A stretch of DNA of 64,000 nt from Rubrivivax sp. (GCA_027491255.1 JAIXWM010000177.1:20203-84202); one strand, 5' to 3'; shown: positions 1 through 8,623, numbered from the stretch's first letter. Numbers and translations are program-made. The notes: generated by a model not told the origin, from the sequence alone.

Positions 1-470
1 CGGTGGCCGAGATCCAGCCACAGGCCGCCGCCTTCGTCACCAGCGTGGCGGCGCAGCTCGAGCGTGGGATCGCCCTCTTCATCGACTACGGCTTCCCGCA
101 GGACGAGTACTACCACCCGCAGCGCAGCGGCGGCACGCTGATGTGCCACCGCGGCCACCGCGCCGACGCCGATCCGCTGAGCGACGTCGGCCTGAAGGAC
201 ATCACGGTCCACGTCGACTTCACCGCGATCGCGCTCGCGGCCCAGGACGCCGGGCTGGACGTGGCCGGCTACACCAGCCAGGGCCGCTTCCTGCTGAACT
301 GCGGGCTGGCCGACCTGCTGGCCGACGCGCCACTGCGCGAGCGTGCGGACGCGCACCGCCTGGTGGCCGAGCACGAGATGGGCGAGCTGTTCAAGGTGAT
401 CGCGCTCACCCGCGGTGTCGACACCGAGCTGCTGGGTTTTCGCGCCGGCGACCGGACGCACCGGCTTTGA
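1..470 (+). CDS. MidA/NDUFAF7-family (DUF185) SAM-dependent methyltransferase, C-terminal part
   Basis: The gene enters from the left edge; the frame is open from base 3 to a TGA at 468-470, with about 155 residues visible. They match the C-terminal half of the DUF185 family: an IDYGF segment near residue 27, a GTL...CHRGHRAD...P...VG block and then KDITVHVDFTAI, the family's best conserved stretch. Eukaryotic relatives methylate an arginine on complex I subunit NDUFS2; the bacterial substrate is not settled. The SAM-binding N-terminal half lies outside the window, so integrity cannot be judged. The DUF2905 gene follows 29 bp downstream on the same strand. Confidence 0.85.
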   Translation, partial: VAEIQPQAAAFVTSVAAQLERGIALFIDYGFPQDEYYHPQRSGGTLMCHRGHRADADPLSDVGLKDITVHVDFTAIALAAQDAGLDVAGYTSQGRFLLNCGLADLLADAPLRERADAHRLVAEHEMGELFKVIALTRGVDTELLGFRAGDRTHRL

Positions 471-499
471 AGGGCTGAGCGGCCGAGCGACTTTCTCCC

Positions 500-691
500 A
501 TGCGCTGGCTGCTGATCTTCCTGCTCGCCTTTGTCCTCTTCAACAGCCTGACGACCTGGCTGCGCAGGATCGGGCTCGGGCGTCTGCCGGGCGACTTCAC
601 GCTGCGCTGGCGCGGGCGCGAGTTCCACGTACCGCTGGCCAGCAGCACCGTGCTCAGCGTGCTGGCGATGCTGGTGGGGCTGTGGTTCTAG
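500..691 (+). CDS. DUF2905 small membrane protein
   Basis: A 63-residue protein with two hydrophobic segments (about residues 3-17 and 48-62) flanking a polar centre that contains LGRLPGDF, the DUF2905 signature, followed by a short beta-like stretch (FHVPLASS). Length and layout fit the family, whose members are small inner-membrane proteins of unknown function. It sits 29 bp after the MidA-family gene and is probably co-transcribed with it. The start is the first ATG in frame; no strong Shine-Dalgarno is visible. Function is unknown. Confidence 0.85.
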   Translation: MRWLLIFLLAFVLFNSLTTWLRRIGLGRLPGDFTLRWRGREFHVPLASSTVLSVLAMLVGLWF

Positions 692-715
692 GCGCCCGCG
701 CCTGGTCTCAGTCTC

Positions 716-1096
716 TCAGCCCTCGATACGCCACTCGTGCGCGCAGCCCTTGCAGCGCACGGCCACGGTGTCGCCGGCAGCGTTCGGGTCGACCAGATGG
801 AGTCGGCCGTAGGCACCGCAGCCCGGGCAATCGGCCTGGTGGGCCAGCGACTCCGCGCGCATCAACAGGAAGAGGTAGCGGCGCAGCGCCCACAAGCCGG
901 CGCCGGCGCACGCGAGCACCGCGGCGCCGTCGATGAGCTGGTCTGCCGCCGTCCTGAAGCGAAAGGCCGCCTCCAGCGCCATCATCAGCCCCAGCGCGCA
1001 GAACAGCAGCAGCGCCAGGTGCGAGTGGCCGATCAGCAACTCGCGCTCGTACCACTTGCGAAAGCCGCGACTGCGAATGCCCTCGGCCAAGGTCAT
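716..1096 (-). CDS. Inner-membrane protein with C-terminal zinc ribbon, function unknown
   Basis: 126 residues. The ATG at 1094-1096 was chosen because GGGAG lies about 6 bases upstream on the minus strand; longer versions of the frame have no such site. Two hydrophobic segments (about 27-47 and 55-79) are followed by two CxxC knuckles, Cys90/Cys93 and Cys115/Cys118, spaced like a zinc ribbon. I do not recognise a named family. It is divergent from the secreted-protein gene at 1175 and convergent with the DUF2905 gene. It is likely an inner-membrane protein with a cytoplasmic metal-binding tail; any role is conjecture. Confidence 0.75.
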   Translation of the reverse strand: MTLAEGIRSRGFRKWYERELLIGHSHLALLLFCALGLMMALEAAFRFRTAADQLIDGAAVLACAGAGLWALRRYLFLLMRAESLAHQADCPGCGAYGRLHLVDPNAAGDTVAVRCKGCAHEWRIEG

Positions 1097-1174
1097 CGGG
1101 GTCTCCCGGGCCCGCCCGGGGCCCTGCCTGGGCGTGATGTTGACATGAATCGTGCGTGCAGGCAGGCTGCGCCG

Positions 1175-1627
1175 ATGAGCCGAGCCCTGCATCCAAGCCC
1201 ACGCCCGCGCGCCGCGCGATGCCCGCTGTGCCTGTATCGCCCTCACTGGCGACCCGGCACTGCGCCCCTGGCAGCGGCGCTGCTGGCCACCGCGCTGCAC
1301 CTCACCCCCGCGCCCGCGCGCGCCCAGGCGCCCGCCGACGAGACCCTGTCCTGGCGCTGCCAGGTCGTCTACATGCCGGCCCGCAGCACCTGGGTGCGCG
1401 GCCTCGCGCTGCGCCTGGAGGGGCGGCGCATCGCCGAGATGCGCATCGACGCGCAGCCGGTGCACACCTTCGCCGTCGAAGGCACGCTGCTGCTGACCTC
1501 GATGGACAACGAGCGCATCGCCATCGACGTGGCCGGCGGGCAGTGGACGAGCGACTTCCGCGGCGCGGCCACCGGGCGCGGACGCTGCGAGCGCGAACCG
1601 GTCGCCACCACGCCGGCCGGCCCTTGA
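1175..1627 (+). CDS. Hypothetical secreted protein
   Basis: 150 residues with an unusually long basic N-region, then a hydrophobic Ala/Leu segment (about 31-45) ending in APARA before QAPADE, which looks like a Sec signal peptide cleaved near residue 50. The mature part (about 100 residues) reads as an alternating beta-rich sequence (VRGLALRLEGRRIAEMRI, TLLLTSMDNERIAIDV) with Cys at both ends of the domain. No named family recognised. An ATG at 1145 in the same frame is an alternative start; 1175 has a weak GGCAGG upstream. The gene is followed by the MetE-like gene after about 78 bp. Confidence 0.65.
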   Translation: MSRALHPSPRPRAARCPLCLYRPHWRPGTAPLAAALLATALHLTPAPARAQAPADETLSWRCQVVYMPARSTWVRGLALRLEGRRIAEMRIDAQPVHTFAVEGTLLLTSMDNERIAIDVAGGQWTSDFRGAATGRGRCEREPVATTPAGP

Positions 1628-1704
1628 ACTACGGGCAAGCCCGCTGGCCGAAGGCCGCGCCGCCCGTTAGCATGCATACCTATGCAATCCACGGGATCTC
1701 GACC

Positions 1705-2859
1705 ATGAGCGAAGGACGCATCCTCACCACCCACGTCGGCAGCCTGCCACGCCCGCAGCGTGTCGTCGACCTGCTGTTCGCCCAGGACTCCGGTGTCGGC
1801 CACGACGCGCCGGCCTTCGAGACCGCGATGCGCGAGGAGGTCGACGCCGTGGTCGCGCGCCAGGTGGCGTCGCAGGTCGACGTCGTCAGCGACGGCGAGA
1901 TGAGCAAGATCAGCTACGCCACCTACATCCGCCACCGCCTGACGGGCTTCGAGATCGGCGTGATGCCGCGCGCCACGCCGAAGGACCTGGACGACTTCCC
2001 CGAGTACAAGGACCGCCTGGCCAAGATGGGCGGCACGCCCAAGTACCACCGCCCCATCTGCACCGGCCCGATCGCGGTGAAGGACCTGTCGGGCCTGCAC
2101 GAGGACATCGCCAACCTCAAGGCCGCCTGCGCCAAGTCAGGCGCGAAGCGCGCCTTCATGAACAGCGCCTCGCCGGGCGTGATCGCGGTCTTCCAGCCCA
2201 ACCAGCACTACGCGAGCCAGGAAGCCTACCTGCAGGCGCTGGCCGATGCGATGCAGACCGAGTACGAGACCATCATCGCCGCCGGTCTGGACCTGCAGAT
2301 CGACGCGCCCGACCTCGGCATGGGCCGGCACATCCGCTTCCGTGACGTCGACGAGCCCGAGTTCCTGCGCAACGCGCGGCTGCAGGTCGAGGCGCTGAAC
2401 CACGCGCTGCGCAACGTGCCGGCCGAGCGCGTGCGCATGCACGTGTGCTGGGGTAACTACGAGGGCCCGCACCACCACGACATCGGGCTCGAGCGCATCA
2501 TCGACCTGGTGTTGCAGGCGCGCCCGTCCACCATTCTGTTCGAGGCCTCGAACCCGCGCCACGCGCACGAGTGGGAGGTCTGGGCCGCCGCGGCGCGCGC
2601 CGGCCGCATCCCCGAGGACAAGGTGCTGGCCCCGGGCGTGCTGGACTCGGTGAGCAACTTCATCGAGCACCCGCGCCTAGTCGCCCAGCGCCTGCTGCAG
2701 TACGCGAACATCGTCGGCCGTGACCGCGTGCTGGCCGCCACCGACTGCGGCTTCGGCACCTTCGCCGGCTTCGGCGCCATCCACCCGCCGATCGCCTACG
2801 CCAAGCTCGCGAGCATGGCCGAGGGGGCACGGATGGCCAGCCAGGAGCTCTGGGGCTGA
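1705..2859 (+). CDS. Cobalamin-independent methionine synthase II-family protein (MetE C-terminal domain only)
   Basis: 384 residues consisting only of the catalytic barrel homologous to the C-terminal half of MetE (COG0620), without the N-terminal half. It opens with TTHVGSLPRP (residues 8-16) and has the zinc-ligand pattern HxC at His246/Cys248 and a distal Cys348 in TDCGFG. In MetE these bind the zinc that activates homocysteine; members of this short family use various methyl donors and the true substrate here is unknown. The ATG at 1705 has GGGA upstream; an in-frame ATG at 1672 is an alternative. It lies 6 kb from the metF/ahcY/metX genes, and no riboswitch-like leader was seen. Confidence 0.85.
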   Translation: MSEGRILTTHVGSLPRPQRVVDLLFAQDSGVGHDAPAFETAMREEVDAVVARQVASQVDVVSDGEMSKISYATYIRHRLTGFEIGVMPRATPKDLDDFPEYKDRLAKMGGTPKYHRPICTGPIAVKDLSGLHEDIANLKAACAKSGAKRAFMNSASPGVIAVFQPNQHYASQEAYLQALADAMQTEYETIIAAGLDLQIDAPDLGMGRHIRFRDVDEPEFLRNARLQVEALNHALRNVPAERVRMHVCWGNYEGPHHHDIGLERIIDLVLQARPSTILFEASNPRHAHEWEVWAAAARAGRIPEDKVLAPGVLDSVSNFIEHPRLVAQRLLQYANIVGRDRVLAATDCGFGTFAGFGAIHPPIAYAKLASMAEGARMASQELWG

Positions 2860-2883
2860 CGGGCTGACAGGCTGACGGGCGGG

Positions 2884-2901
2884 TGAGGGGCTGAGGGGCT
2901 G
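2884..2901 (-). repeat. Short tandem 'post-stop' repeat (GGGGCTGA units)
   Basis: TGAGGGGCTGAGGGGCTG lies just downstream of the MetE-like gene. The same 18 bases, or a shortened form, occur at the 3' ends of the genes at 4848 and 51318, where the first TGA is the stop codon itself. See the separate finding. No function is assigned. Confidence 0.6.
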
Positions 2902-2940
2902 CGGGCCAGCCCCGGGGACCGGACGCAGCAGGCCCGCCCC

Positions 2941-2970
2941 GCGCCTTCAGCCCAGCGCCTTCAGCCCAGC
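2941..2970 (-). repeat. 14-bp tandem duplication covering the cca stop codon
   Basis: On the minus strand AGGCGCTGGGCTGA occurs twice in a row; the first copy encodes the last residues and stop of cca and the second repeats the stop just outside the gene. It is probably a replication-slippage duplication with no effect on the protein. Confidence 0.6.
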
Positions 2971-4205
2971 GCCTCGGCCCGCGCCCGCGCCACCGCGCGC
3001 CCGATCTCCGGGCCGCTGGCGCCGCGCTCCATCGCCGCGCGCGCCACACGCTCCGCGTCGACGGCCAGCACCGACCGCAGGGCCTGCGCGAGGCGTTCGC
3101 GCTGCGGATAGTCGCGGTCCTCGAGCCCCGTGCGGCCGCGCGCGTCGCACTCGCAGGCCCACAGCACGAGCTCGAAGCGCTCGGGCCGGCGCAGCGCGTC
3201 GCAGCGCTCGAGCAGGCGCAACGTCGCCTCGGGACCCAAGGCGCTGCTCTGGTGGATGTGGCCGTGCTCGCGCGCCACCACGTCGGCCAGCTCGCGGCAG
3301 TCGCCCGGCACGCGCAGCCGCTGCGCCACCGCCTGCGCCAGGCGCGCGCTGCGCTGCTCGTGGCCGAGGTGACGCGGCCATTCCTGGCGCGGCGTCGTGC
3401 CCTTGCCCAGGTCGTGCACCAGGCAGGCCCAGCGCACCGGCAGCGGGGCCTGCAGGCGCGCGCACTGCTGCAGCACCAGCATCTGGTGCTCGCCGGTGTC
3501 GACCTCGGGGTGGTGGGCCTCGGGCTGCGGCACGCCCCACAGCCGGTCGAGCTCGGGCAGCAGCCGCGCCAGCGCGCCGCAGGCGCGCAGCACCTCGAAC
3601 AGGCGCCGCGGGTGCGGCTCCATCAGGCCCTTGGCCAGCTCCTGCCACACGCGCTCGGCCACGAGCGCGTCGACCTCGCCCTCGTCGACGAGGCGGCGCA
3701 TCAGCGCCAGCGTCTGCGGGGCGAGGGAGAAGTCGCCATAGCGGGCGGCGAAGCGCGCCGTGCGCAGCAGGCGCACCGGGTCCTCGGCGTAGGCGTCGCT
3801 GACGTGGCGCAGCACGCGTTCGCGCAGGTCGCGCGCGCCGCCGTGGGGGTCGATGAGCGCGCCGTCGGGCGCGCGCGCCATGGCGTTGATGGTGAGGTCG
3901 CGCCGCGCCAGGTCCTGCTCCAGCGTGACATCGGGCGCGGCGTGCACGGTGAAGCCGTGGTAGCCGGCGCCGGACTTGCGCTCGGTGCGCGCGAGGGCGT
4001 ACTCCTCGTGCGTGTGCGGGTGCAGGAAGACCGGGAAGTCGCGCCCGACGGGCTTGAAACCCAGGTCCAGCATCTGCTGGGGCGCCACGCCGACGACGAC
4101 CCAGTCGCGGTCAGCCGAGGGCCGCCCGAGCAGCGCGTCGCGCACGCAGCCGCCCACCTCGAAGCAATGGCCTGCAAGCGCGGCGGCCGGATCGGTGGCG
4201 GTCAT
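2961..4205 (-). CDS. cca: Multifunctional CCA tRNA nucleotidyltransferase
   Basis: 414 residues, the usual length of the bacterial class II enzyme that adds or repairs the 3'-CCA of tRNA from CTP and ATP. Visible motifs: GG.VRDALLG (18-27), the catalytic Asp pair Asp32/Asp34 in ADRDWVVVG, RRDLTINAMA (101-110), and EDPVRLLRTARFAARYG (141-157). A C-terminal HD domain with HD at 264-265 (LVHDLGKG) suggests the proteobacterial form with added phosphatase/phosphodiesterase activity. ATG at 4203-4205. The gene stands alone between the MetE-like gene (convergent) and a 640-bp intergenic region of repeats. Confidence 0.96.
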   Translation of the reverse strand: MTATDPAAALAGHCFEVGGCVRDALLGRPSADRDWVVVGVAPQQMLDLGFKPVGRDFPVFLHPHTHEEYALARTERKSGAGYHGFTVHAAPDVTLEQDLARRDLTINAMARAPDGALIDPHGGARDLRERVLRHVSDAYAEDPVRLLRTARFAARYGDFSLAPQTLALMRRLVDEGEVDALVAERVWQELAKGLMEPHPRRLFEVLRACGALARLLPELDRLWGVPQPEAHHPEVDTGEHQMLVLQQCARLQAPLPVRWACLVHDLGKGTTPRQEWPRHLGHEQRSARLAQAVAQRLRVPGDCRELADVVAREHGHIHQSSALGPEATLRLLERCDALRRPERFELVLWACECDARGRTGLEDRDYPQRERLAQALRSVLAVDAERVARAAMERGASGPEIGRAVARARAEALG

Positions 4206-4261
4206 CGCAGTTCCCGGGCGTCAGGACACGGCCGCGGCGCCCACGCCACCGCGGTGGGTGG

Positions 4262-4527
4262 CTTCCACCTGAAATCGGCGGTGGACCGCTGTCTCGCGCG
4301 AGCCAGTGCTGGCCGGGTCAGGAGACGGCGACCACGACCGGCCGCACCAGAAAGGTGACAGCTCTGCACACCCGGTCGAGCGGCCCTCGACCACGTCGGC
4401 GGCGTTGCACATCCTCGCCAAGTCACAGGCCATGGCTGTGGTTCGCGTCTTGCCATCGCGGGCCGATGACAGTCGGCTCGGGCGCGCCAAACGGCCGGAT
4501 CCGGGTTCGATCCCGCGGCCCGTGCGG
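4262..4527 (-). repeat. Interspersed repeat, copy A (inverted relative to copies B and C)
   Basis: The reverse complement of this segment aligns almost end to end with 28743-29003. Shared blocks include GATCCGGCCGT, GTCATCGGCC, CGCGAACC.CAGCCA, TGGCGAGGAT, ACGCCGCC, CGTGGTCGAGGGC.GCTCGA, CTGTCACC.TTCTGGTG and GGCCGGTCGTGG. It lies in the gap between cca and the NDUFA9-like gene. Short frames (for example around ARREPQP and LSPFW) are conserved between copies in two reading phases, which follows from the DNA similarity and does not prove coding. I do not recognise the family. Confidence 0.75.
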
Positions 4528-4707
4528 GAGAAGGAAGAAACGCCCACGGCCCTCGCCACTCGGTGAAGCGCTCATCGCACCGCCGCCACGAACTCGCCCC
4601 CGCCCGGGAGACGGGGAGCTCCGACCGAACCTGGTCCGCGCCCTGGCGAAGGCCGAAGCGGGGTGTGGCCAAGGACCGGCCCGCCTCAGAGACTGAGCGT
4701 TTTTCGG

Positions 4708-4837
4708 CCGCGCCCGAAAGGCGCGTCCCAACGCCCGGGATCGAGGCGCAAACCACGGCCATGGCCCGAGCCCCGGCGAGGAATTGCAACGACGAGGCAG
4801 GGTGCTTGGGCGTACAAGGCGGGCATGGGGGAATGAC
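4708..4837 (+). repeat. Interspersed repeat, partial copy C
   Basis: The core (GGCGCAAACCACGGCCATGG, then GGCGAGGAATTGCAACG) matches the centre of copies A and B; similarity fades on both sides. It is in opposite orientation to copy A, 180 bp away. The DNA between the copies (4528-4707) holds no gene I can support; CTCAG-AGA-CTGAG followed by T5 at 4685-4704 is a weak terminator-like hairpin. Confidence 0.55.
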
Positions 4838-4855
4838 TCTCAGCCCCTCAGCCCC
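4837..4855 (-). repeat. Post-stop repeat overlapping the 4848 gene's stop codon
   Basis: On the minus strand the TGA stop of the NDUFA9-like gene begins TGAGGGGCTGAGAG, the same motif as at 2884-2901 and 51299-51320. Confidence 0.55.
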
Positions 4856-5801
4856 GGCGCGCGCGCCAGGGCAGGAAGCGCGAGGGCCCGCTGCGGCCGC
4901 CCAGGTAGCCGGCGGCGACCCCCTCCACGGGTGCGGGGGCGATGCCCAGCGCGTCCAGCCCGGGCAGCGTGCCGGTGGCCACATTGGGCACCCGCATCGA
5001 ATCGACGTTGTCGCGCGACATCAGCGGCTCGCCGGGCAACAGCTCCATCAGCCCGGCCTGCAGCCGCGCCATCGCCTCGGGCAGCGGCAGCACCGGCCGC
5101 TCCCAGCCGGCCAGGCGCCCCGCCAGCCGCACCAGCTGCGCCAGCGTCAGCACCTCGGGGCCGGCGCACTCGATCGTCTGCCCGATCGTCTGCGGCCGGT
5201 CCAGGCAGCGCACCACGGCCGCGGCGACGTCCTCCACCCACACGGGCTGGAAGCGCGCGTCGGCGCCGCCCAGCGGCATGAAGGGCGCAAGCGCCTGCAA
5301 CTGCGCGAACAGGTTGAGGAAGCGGTCGCGCGCGCCGAAGATCACGCTCGGCCGCAGCACCGTCACGTCCAGCCCCGACTCCCGCAGCACACGCTCGCCC
5401 GCAGCCTTGCTGCGCAGGTAGCGCGACGGCGCATCGGCCGCCACGCCGAGCGCGCTGACGTGGACGATGCGGCGCACGCCTGCGGCCTGGCAGGCGGCCA
5501 CCAGCTTGCGGGGCAGGTCCACGTGCACGCGCTGGAAGTCGGCCTCGCTGCCGTGCAGGATGGCCACGAGGTGGACCACGGCGTCGCAGCCGGCGAGCAC
5601 GCGTGCGAGCGCGCGCTCGTCGTGCACGTCGGCCTGCACACGCTCGACCGTGGGCAAGGACTGCACCGCCTGGCCGCGCCGGATGCGGCGCGTGGGCACG
5701 ACGATGCGGCCGCCGGCCCCACCGCTGCGCTCGATGAGTTGCTCGCACACGGCCTGGCCGACGAAGCCGGTGCCCCCGGTGACGGCGATGTGGCGGATCA
5801 T
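4848..5801 (-). CDS. Complex I NDUFA9-like NAD(P)-binding epimerase-family protein
   Basis: 317 residues, atypical short-chain dehydrogenase fold. The N-terminal nucleotide-binding glycine motif TGGTGFVG is at 8-15, and a YxxxK pair sits at Tyr128/Lys132 (YLRSK). The body (HLVAILHG, VHVSALG, RPSVIFG, QPVWVEDVA) is characteristic of the complex I NDUFA9 subfamily, whose bacterial members are common in Betaproteobacteria without a proven role. It overlaps the upstream lytic transglycosylase stop by 4 bp (ATGA at 5798-5801), so the two are translationally coupled. Substrate unknown. Confidence 0.9.
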   Translation of the reverse strand: MIRHIAVTGGTGFVGQAVCEQLIERSGGAGGRIVVPTRRIRRGQAVQSLPTVERVQADVHDERALARVLAGCDAVVHLVAILHGSEADFQRVHVDLPRKLVAACQAAGVRRIVHVSALGVAADAPSRYLRSKAAGERVLRESGLDVTVLRPSVIFGARDRFLNLFAQLQALAPFMPLGGADARFQPVWVEDVAAAVVRCLDRPQTIGQTIECAGPEVLTLAQLVRLAGRLAGWERPVLPLPEAMARLQAGLMELLPGEPLMSRDNVDSMRVPNVATGTLPGLDALGIAPAPVEGVAAGYLGGRSGPSRFLPWRARRG

Positions 5802-7954
5802 GGCAGTTCCTGGTTGGGTGTCGGCGCCGACGCGTCGCGGGGGCCGATCGGTCCGCCGAGCCGGGGCTTCAACGCCAGCGTGTTCGCGCCTTCGAGCAGC
5901 GCGGCGTAGATGGTGGCGTTGGACAGCACCTTCTTCACGTAGTCGCGCGTCTCGTGGAAGGGAATGCCCTCGGCCCAGGCCGCCACCTCCATCAGCGGTC
6001 CGTCGCGCCAGCGCCGCGGCCGGCTCGGCCCGGCGTTGTAGGCCGCCGCCGCCATCGCCGCGGAGCCGCCGAAGTCGTCGAGCACGAGCTTGAGGTAGGC
6101 GGTGCCGAGCTTGAGGTTGACGTCCCGGTCGGTGATCATCTCGGGCTTGAAGTCCAGGCCGATCTTGCGCGCCGTCCAGCGCGCGGTGGCCGGCATGATC
6201 TGCATCAGACCGGAGGCGCCCACGTGCGATCGCGCATCCATGATGAAGCGCGACTCCTGCCGGATCAGGCCGTAGACGTAGGCCGGGTCGAGCCCGATCT
6301 GGCGCGCCGCGCTGAGGACATCCTGCCGAAACGGCGTGGGAAAGCGTTGCGCGAGGTCGACCTCGGACTTCGTGCGGTCACTTGCATTGATGCAGCGGTC
6401 CCAGACCTCGCGGTCGCAGGCCAGCTGCGCGGCGGCGCGCAGTTCGCGGTCGCTCATGCCGATGAGGCTGAAGTTCCACTCGCGCACACCCTCGGGGCGC
6501 AAGCCGAGCGCGATCATCTGCAGACCGCGCCGCAAACCGGGGTGGGCACTGGCGGCCTCGCGGTCGGCCGCGGTCAGGGCCGGTGGCGACGCAGGCAGGC
6601 TGACGCGTCCGCCCAGGTCCTCGAGCGCGAGCTTGCCGTAGAAGGTGAAGGGCGAGGCCATGGCCTGCAGCGCCGCGCGCCCGGCCGCACGGGCCGCGTC
6701 GCCCTGCGGCCCGGCGACGGCACGCCCGGTCAGCGCCCGGGCGTGCCAGTAGGCCCAGGCGGGGTCCTTCGCGCGCTCGGCCGCGGACATCGCCTCGATG
6801 GCGTCCTGCACCATGACCCAGCGCTCGTCCTCCCGCGCCAGACGCAGCGCCGCGCGCACGGCCCAGGCCAGCGAGTCGTCGGACCAGGGCGCGCTCTCGC
6901 GCGCATCGCTGGCGGCCCGCTGCAGCTCGAAGGCGCGGCGGAACCAGGTCGCCGCCTCGGGCTGCAGCTTCATGGCCGCCTGCTTGGCCACCACGGCCCA
7001 GGCCGCCGACTTCAGCTCCGGCGGCAGGACCTTCGCGCCAGGCTGGCCGAGCTGCGTGGCGGCTGCGTCCGGGTCGTTGGCAGCCACGCGCAGGATCGCC
7101 GCGACGCGCAGCTGGCGGTCGTGGGGCCCGTTGCCGCCGGCGCGGTGGGCGAGCCAACGCGCCGGGTTGTCGAAGACCTGCTCGACAGCGCGGGCCACGT
7201 CGGCGCCCAGCAGTGCCGCGGCGGCGCGGGCGGCGCGCGGGCGGTTGAACTCGGCCGACAGCCGCACCTCCTGCCACACGTCTGCGGCCCCGAACTGGCG
7301 TGCCTCGAACAGCGTGCGCGCCAGCCACAGACAGCCGTCGTCGGCTTCGCGCTGCGCGTACCAGTGCTCGCGCGCCGCGGCGCTCACGTCTTCGCCGGCC
7401 TGATGGCGCAGGTACAGCGCGTAGCACGTGACCTCGCGGTCGTCGTTCATGCGGAACTTCGGGTGCTCGCGCGCGAAGCCGGCCCAGTCGCGGCGCCGGC
7501 CGAGCTCGAGCAGCCAGTCGTTGCGCAGGCGATCCTCGACGTAGCTGCCCGGCCAGCGGGCGAAGAAGGCCTCGACCTCGACGCTGCCCGCCTGGTAGAG
7601 GCGATTGTTGAGCTCCCAGTAATCTACCCAGGGTGCCAGTGGATGGCCCGCCGCCAGGGCGCTGGCGCGAAGGCTGGCCAGGCGCGCGCGCTCACCCTTG
7701 CGGTGGGCCTCGCGCGCAGCGACGATGACGGCGTCGGCCGCCGCCGAGGCGCCCACCGGCGCGGTTGCAGGCGCCGACACGAGCACCGGGCGCGCCGTGC
7801 CGCCCGCCTGGGCTGCCGCCGGCGCGGGGACGAGCACGGCGGCCGCGGCCAGCATGAGGCTGTACAGCGCACGCGCCAAACCGGCTCCCGTGACGGACGG
7901 GTCGGGGGCGGGGACGAATCTTCTGTTCGGGTCGGGGAAGGCCATGGTGTCCAT
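5798..7954 (-). CDS. slt: Soluble lytic murein transglycosylase (Slt70-like)
   Basis: About 718 residues. A basic N-terminus and a hydrophobic Ala-rich segment ending AAAQAGG form the export signal; a long helical superhelix domain follows; the last 150 residues are the lysozyme-like SLT domain with catalytic Glu in LIRQESRF (near residue 570), then GASGLMQIMPATA and AYNAGP. The enzyme cleaves peptidoglycan glycan strands to 1,6-anhydromuramyl products in the periplasm. ATGs at 7954 and 7945 are both possible; neither has a strong ribosome site. It is divergent from the cyclo-ligase at 8018 and coupled to the downstream NDUFA9-like gene. Confidence 0.93.
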   Translation of the reverse strand: MDTMAFPDPNRRFVPAPDPSVTGAGLARALYSLMLAAAAVLVPAPAAAQAGGTARPVLVSAPATAPVGASAAADAVIVAAREAHRKGERARLASLRASALAAGHPLAPWVDYWELNNRLYQAGSVEVEAFFARWPGSYVEDRLRNDWLLELGRRRDWAGFAREHPKFRMNDDREVTCYALYLRHQAGEDVSAAAREHWYAQREADDGCLWLARTLFEARQFGAADVWQEVRLSAEFNRPRAARAAAALLGADVARAVEQVFDNPARWLAHRAGGNGPHDRQLRVAAILRVAANDPDAAATQLGQPGAKVLPPELKSAAWAVVAKQAAMKLQPEAATWFRRAFELQRAASDARESAPWSDDSLAWAVRAALRLAREDERWVMVQDAIEAMSAAERAKDPAWAYWHARALTGRAVAGPQGDAARAAGRAALQAMASPFTFYGKLALEDLGGRVSLPASPPALTAADREAASAHPGLRRGLQMIALGLRPEGVREWNFSLIGMSDRELRAAAQLACDREVWDRCINASDRTKSEVDLAQRFPTPFRQDVLSAARQIGLDPAYVYGLIRQESRFIMDARSHVGASGLMQIMPATARWTARKIGLDFKPEMITDRDVNLKLGTAYLKLVLDDFGGSAAMAAAAYNAGPSRPRRWRDGPLMEVAAWAEGIPFHETRDYVKKVLSNATIYAALLEGANTLALKPRLGGPIGPRDASAPTPNQELP

Positions 7955-8017
7955 TTTCGCAGGCAGCCCCGACAATGCCGGCTCCTGAGGTCCCTGCGCG
8001 CCTTGCGCCCATTCAAG

Positions 8018-8614
8018 ATGCCGCTGCCCTTCGACCTGCCGCCCCTCGAACCTTCGCGCGACAAGAAGACGCTGCGCCGGCAGTTGCAGGCCGAGCGCCA
8101 GACCCTGGTGGACCGCCACCAGCGCTCGATGCACCTGCAGGAGGTGCTGCGCGTATGGCTGGCGACACGGCCCGACGACGCGATCGGCGCCTACTGGCCG
8201 ATCAAGGGCGAGTTCGACGCGCTGCCGGCGCTGTACCGCTGGACCGAAGCCCACGAGCGCCGCCGCATCGGGCTGCCGGTCGTGCACCGCGAGACCAAGC
8301 AGCTGCGCTTCCACCTCTGGTACCCGGGCTGCGCGATGGAGGAAGACGCCTACGGCATCCCCAAACCCAAGGACACGCCGTCGTTCGAGCCCACGCTGCT
8401 GCTCGTGCCTTGCGTCGGCTACGGACCCCGGGGCATTCGGCTGGGCTACGGGGGCGGCTTCTACGACCGCACCCTCGCCACGCTGCAGCCGCGCCCTTAC
8501 ACCGTCGGCCTGGCCTACAGCCACGGCCACGTGCCCTGGCTCAGCGGCGAGGCGCACGACGTGCCGCTGGACGCCATCCTCAACGAGGACGGCGTGGCCT
8601 GGCAGGCCGACTGA
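8018..8614 (+). CDS. fau: 5-formyltetrahydrofolate cyclo-ligase
   Basis: 198 residues. The conserved N-terminal basic segment (RDKKTLRRQL), a substrate-loop region (IGAYWPIKGEFD), and the ATP-binding signature RLGYGGGFYDR near the C-terminus are all present. It converts 5-formyl-THF to 5,10-methenyl-THF at the cost of ATP, feeding the folate pool used by MetF, whose gene is convergent 10 bp downstream. The promoter likely lies in the short divergent gap with slt: GACAATGCC at about 7971-7979 resembles a -10 box. The start ATG at 8018 is the only one compatible with family length. Confidence 0.93.
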   Translation: MPLPFDLPPLEPSRDKKTLRRQLQAERQTLVDRHQRSMHLQEVLRVWLATRPDDAIGAYWPIKGEFDALPALYRWTEAHERRRIGLPVVHRETKQLRFHLWYPGCAMEEDAYGIPKPKDTPSFEPTLLLVPCVGYGPRGIRLGYGGGFYDRTLATLQPRPYTVGLAYSHGHVPWLSGEAHDVPLDAILNEDGVAWQAD

Positions 8615-8623
8615 CCGGCCGCG

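Noticed and set aside
2962..4358. Long open frames on the plus strand opposite cca and in similar places
   Set aside because: They are antisense frames kept open by high GC at third codon positions; protein sequences are low complexity and match no family, while the minus strand encodes full-length cca.
4504..4527. GGGTTCGATCCC-like sequence resembling a tRNA T-arm
   Set aside because: No acceptor stem, anticodon arm or D-arm can be placed around it; it is part of the interspersed repeat, and copy B lacks the motif.
4685..4704. Terminator-like hairpin CTCAG-AGA-CTGAG with T5
   Set aside because: Stem of only 5 bp and no gene ends nearby on that strand.
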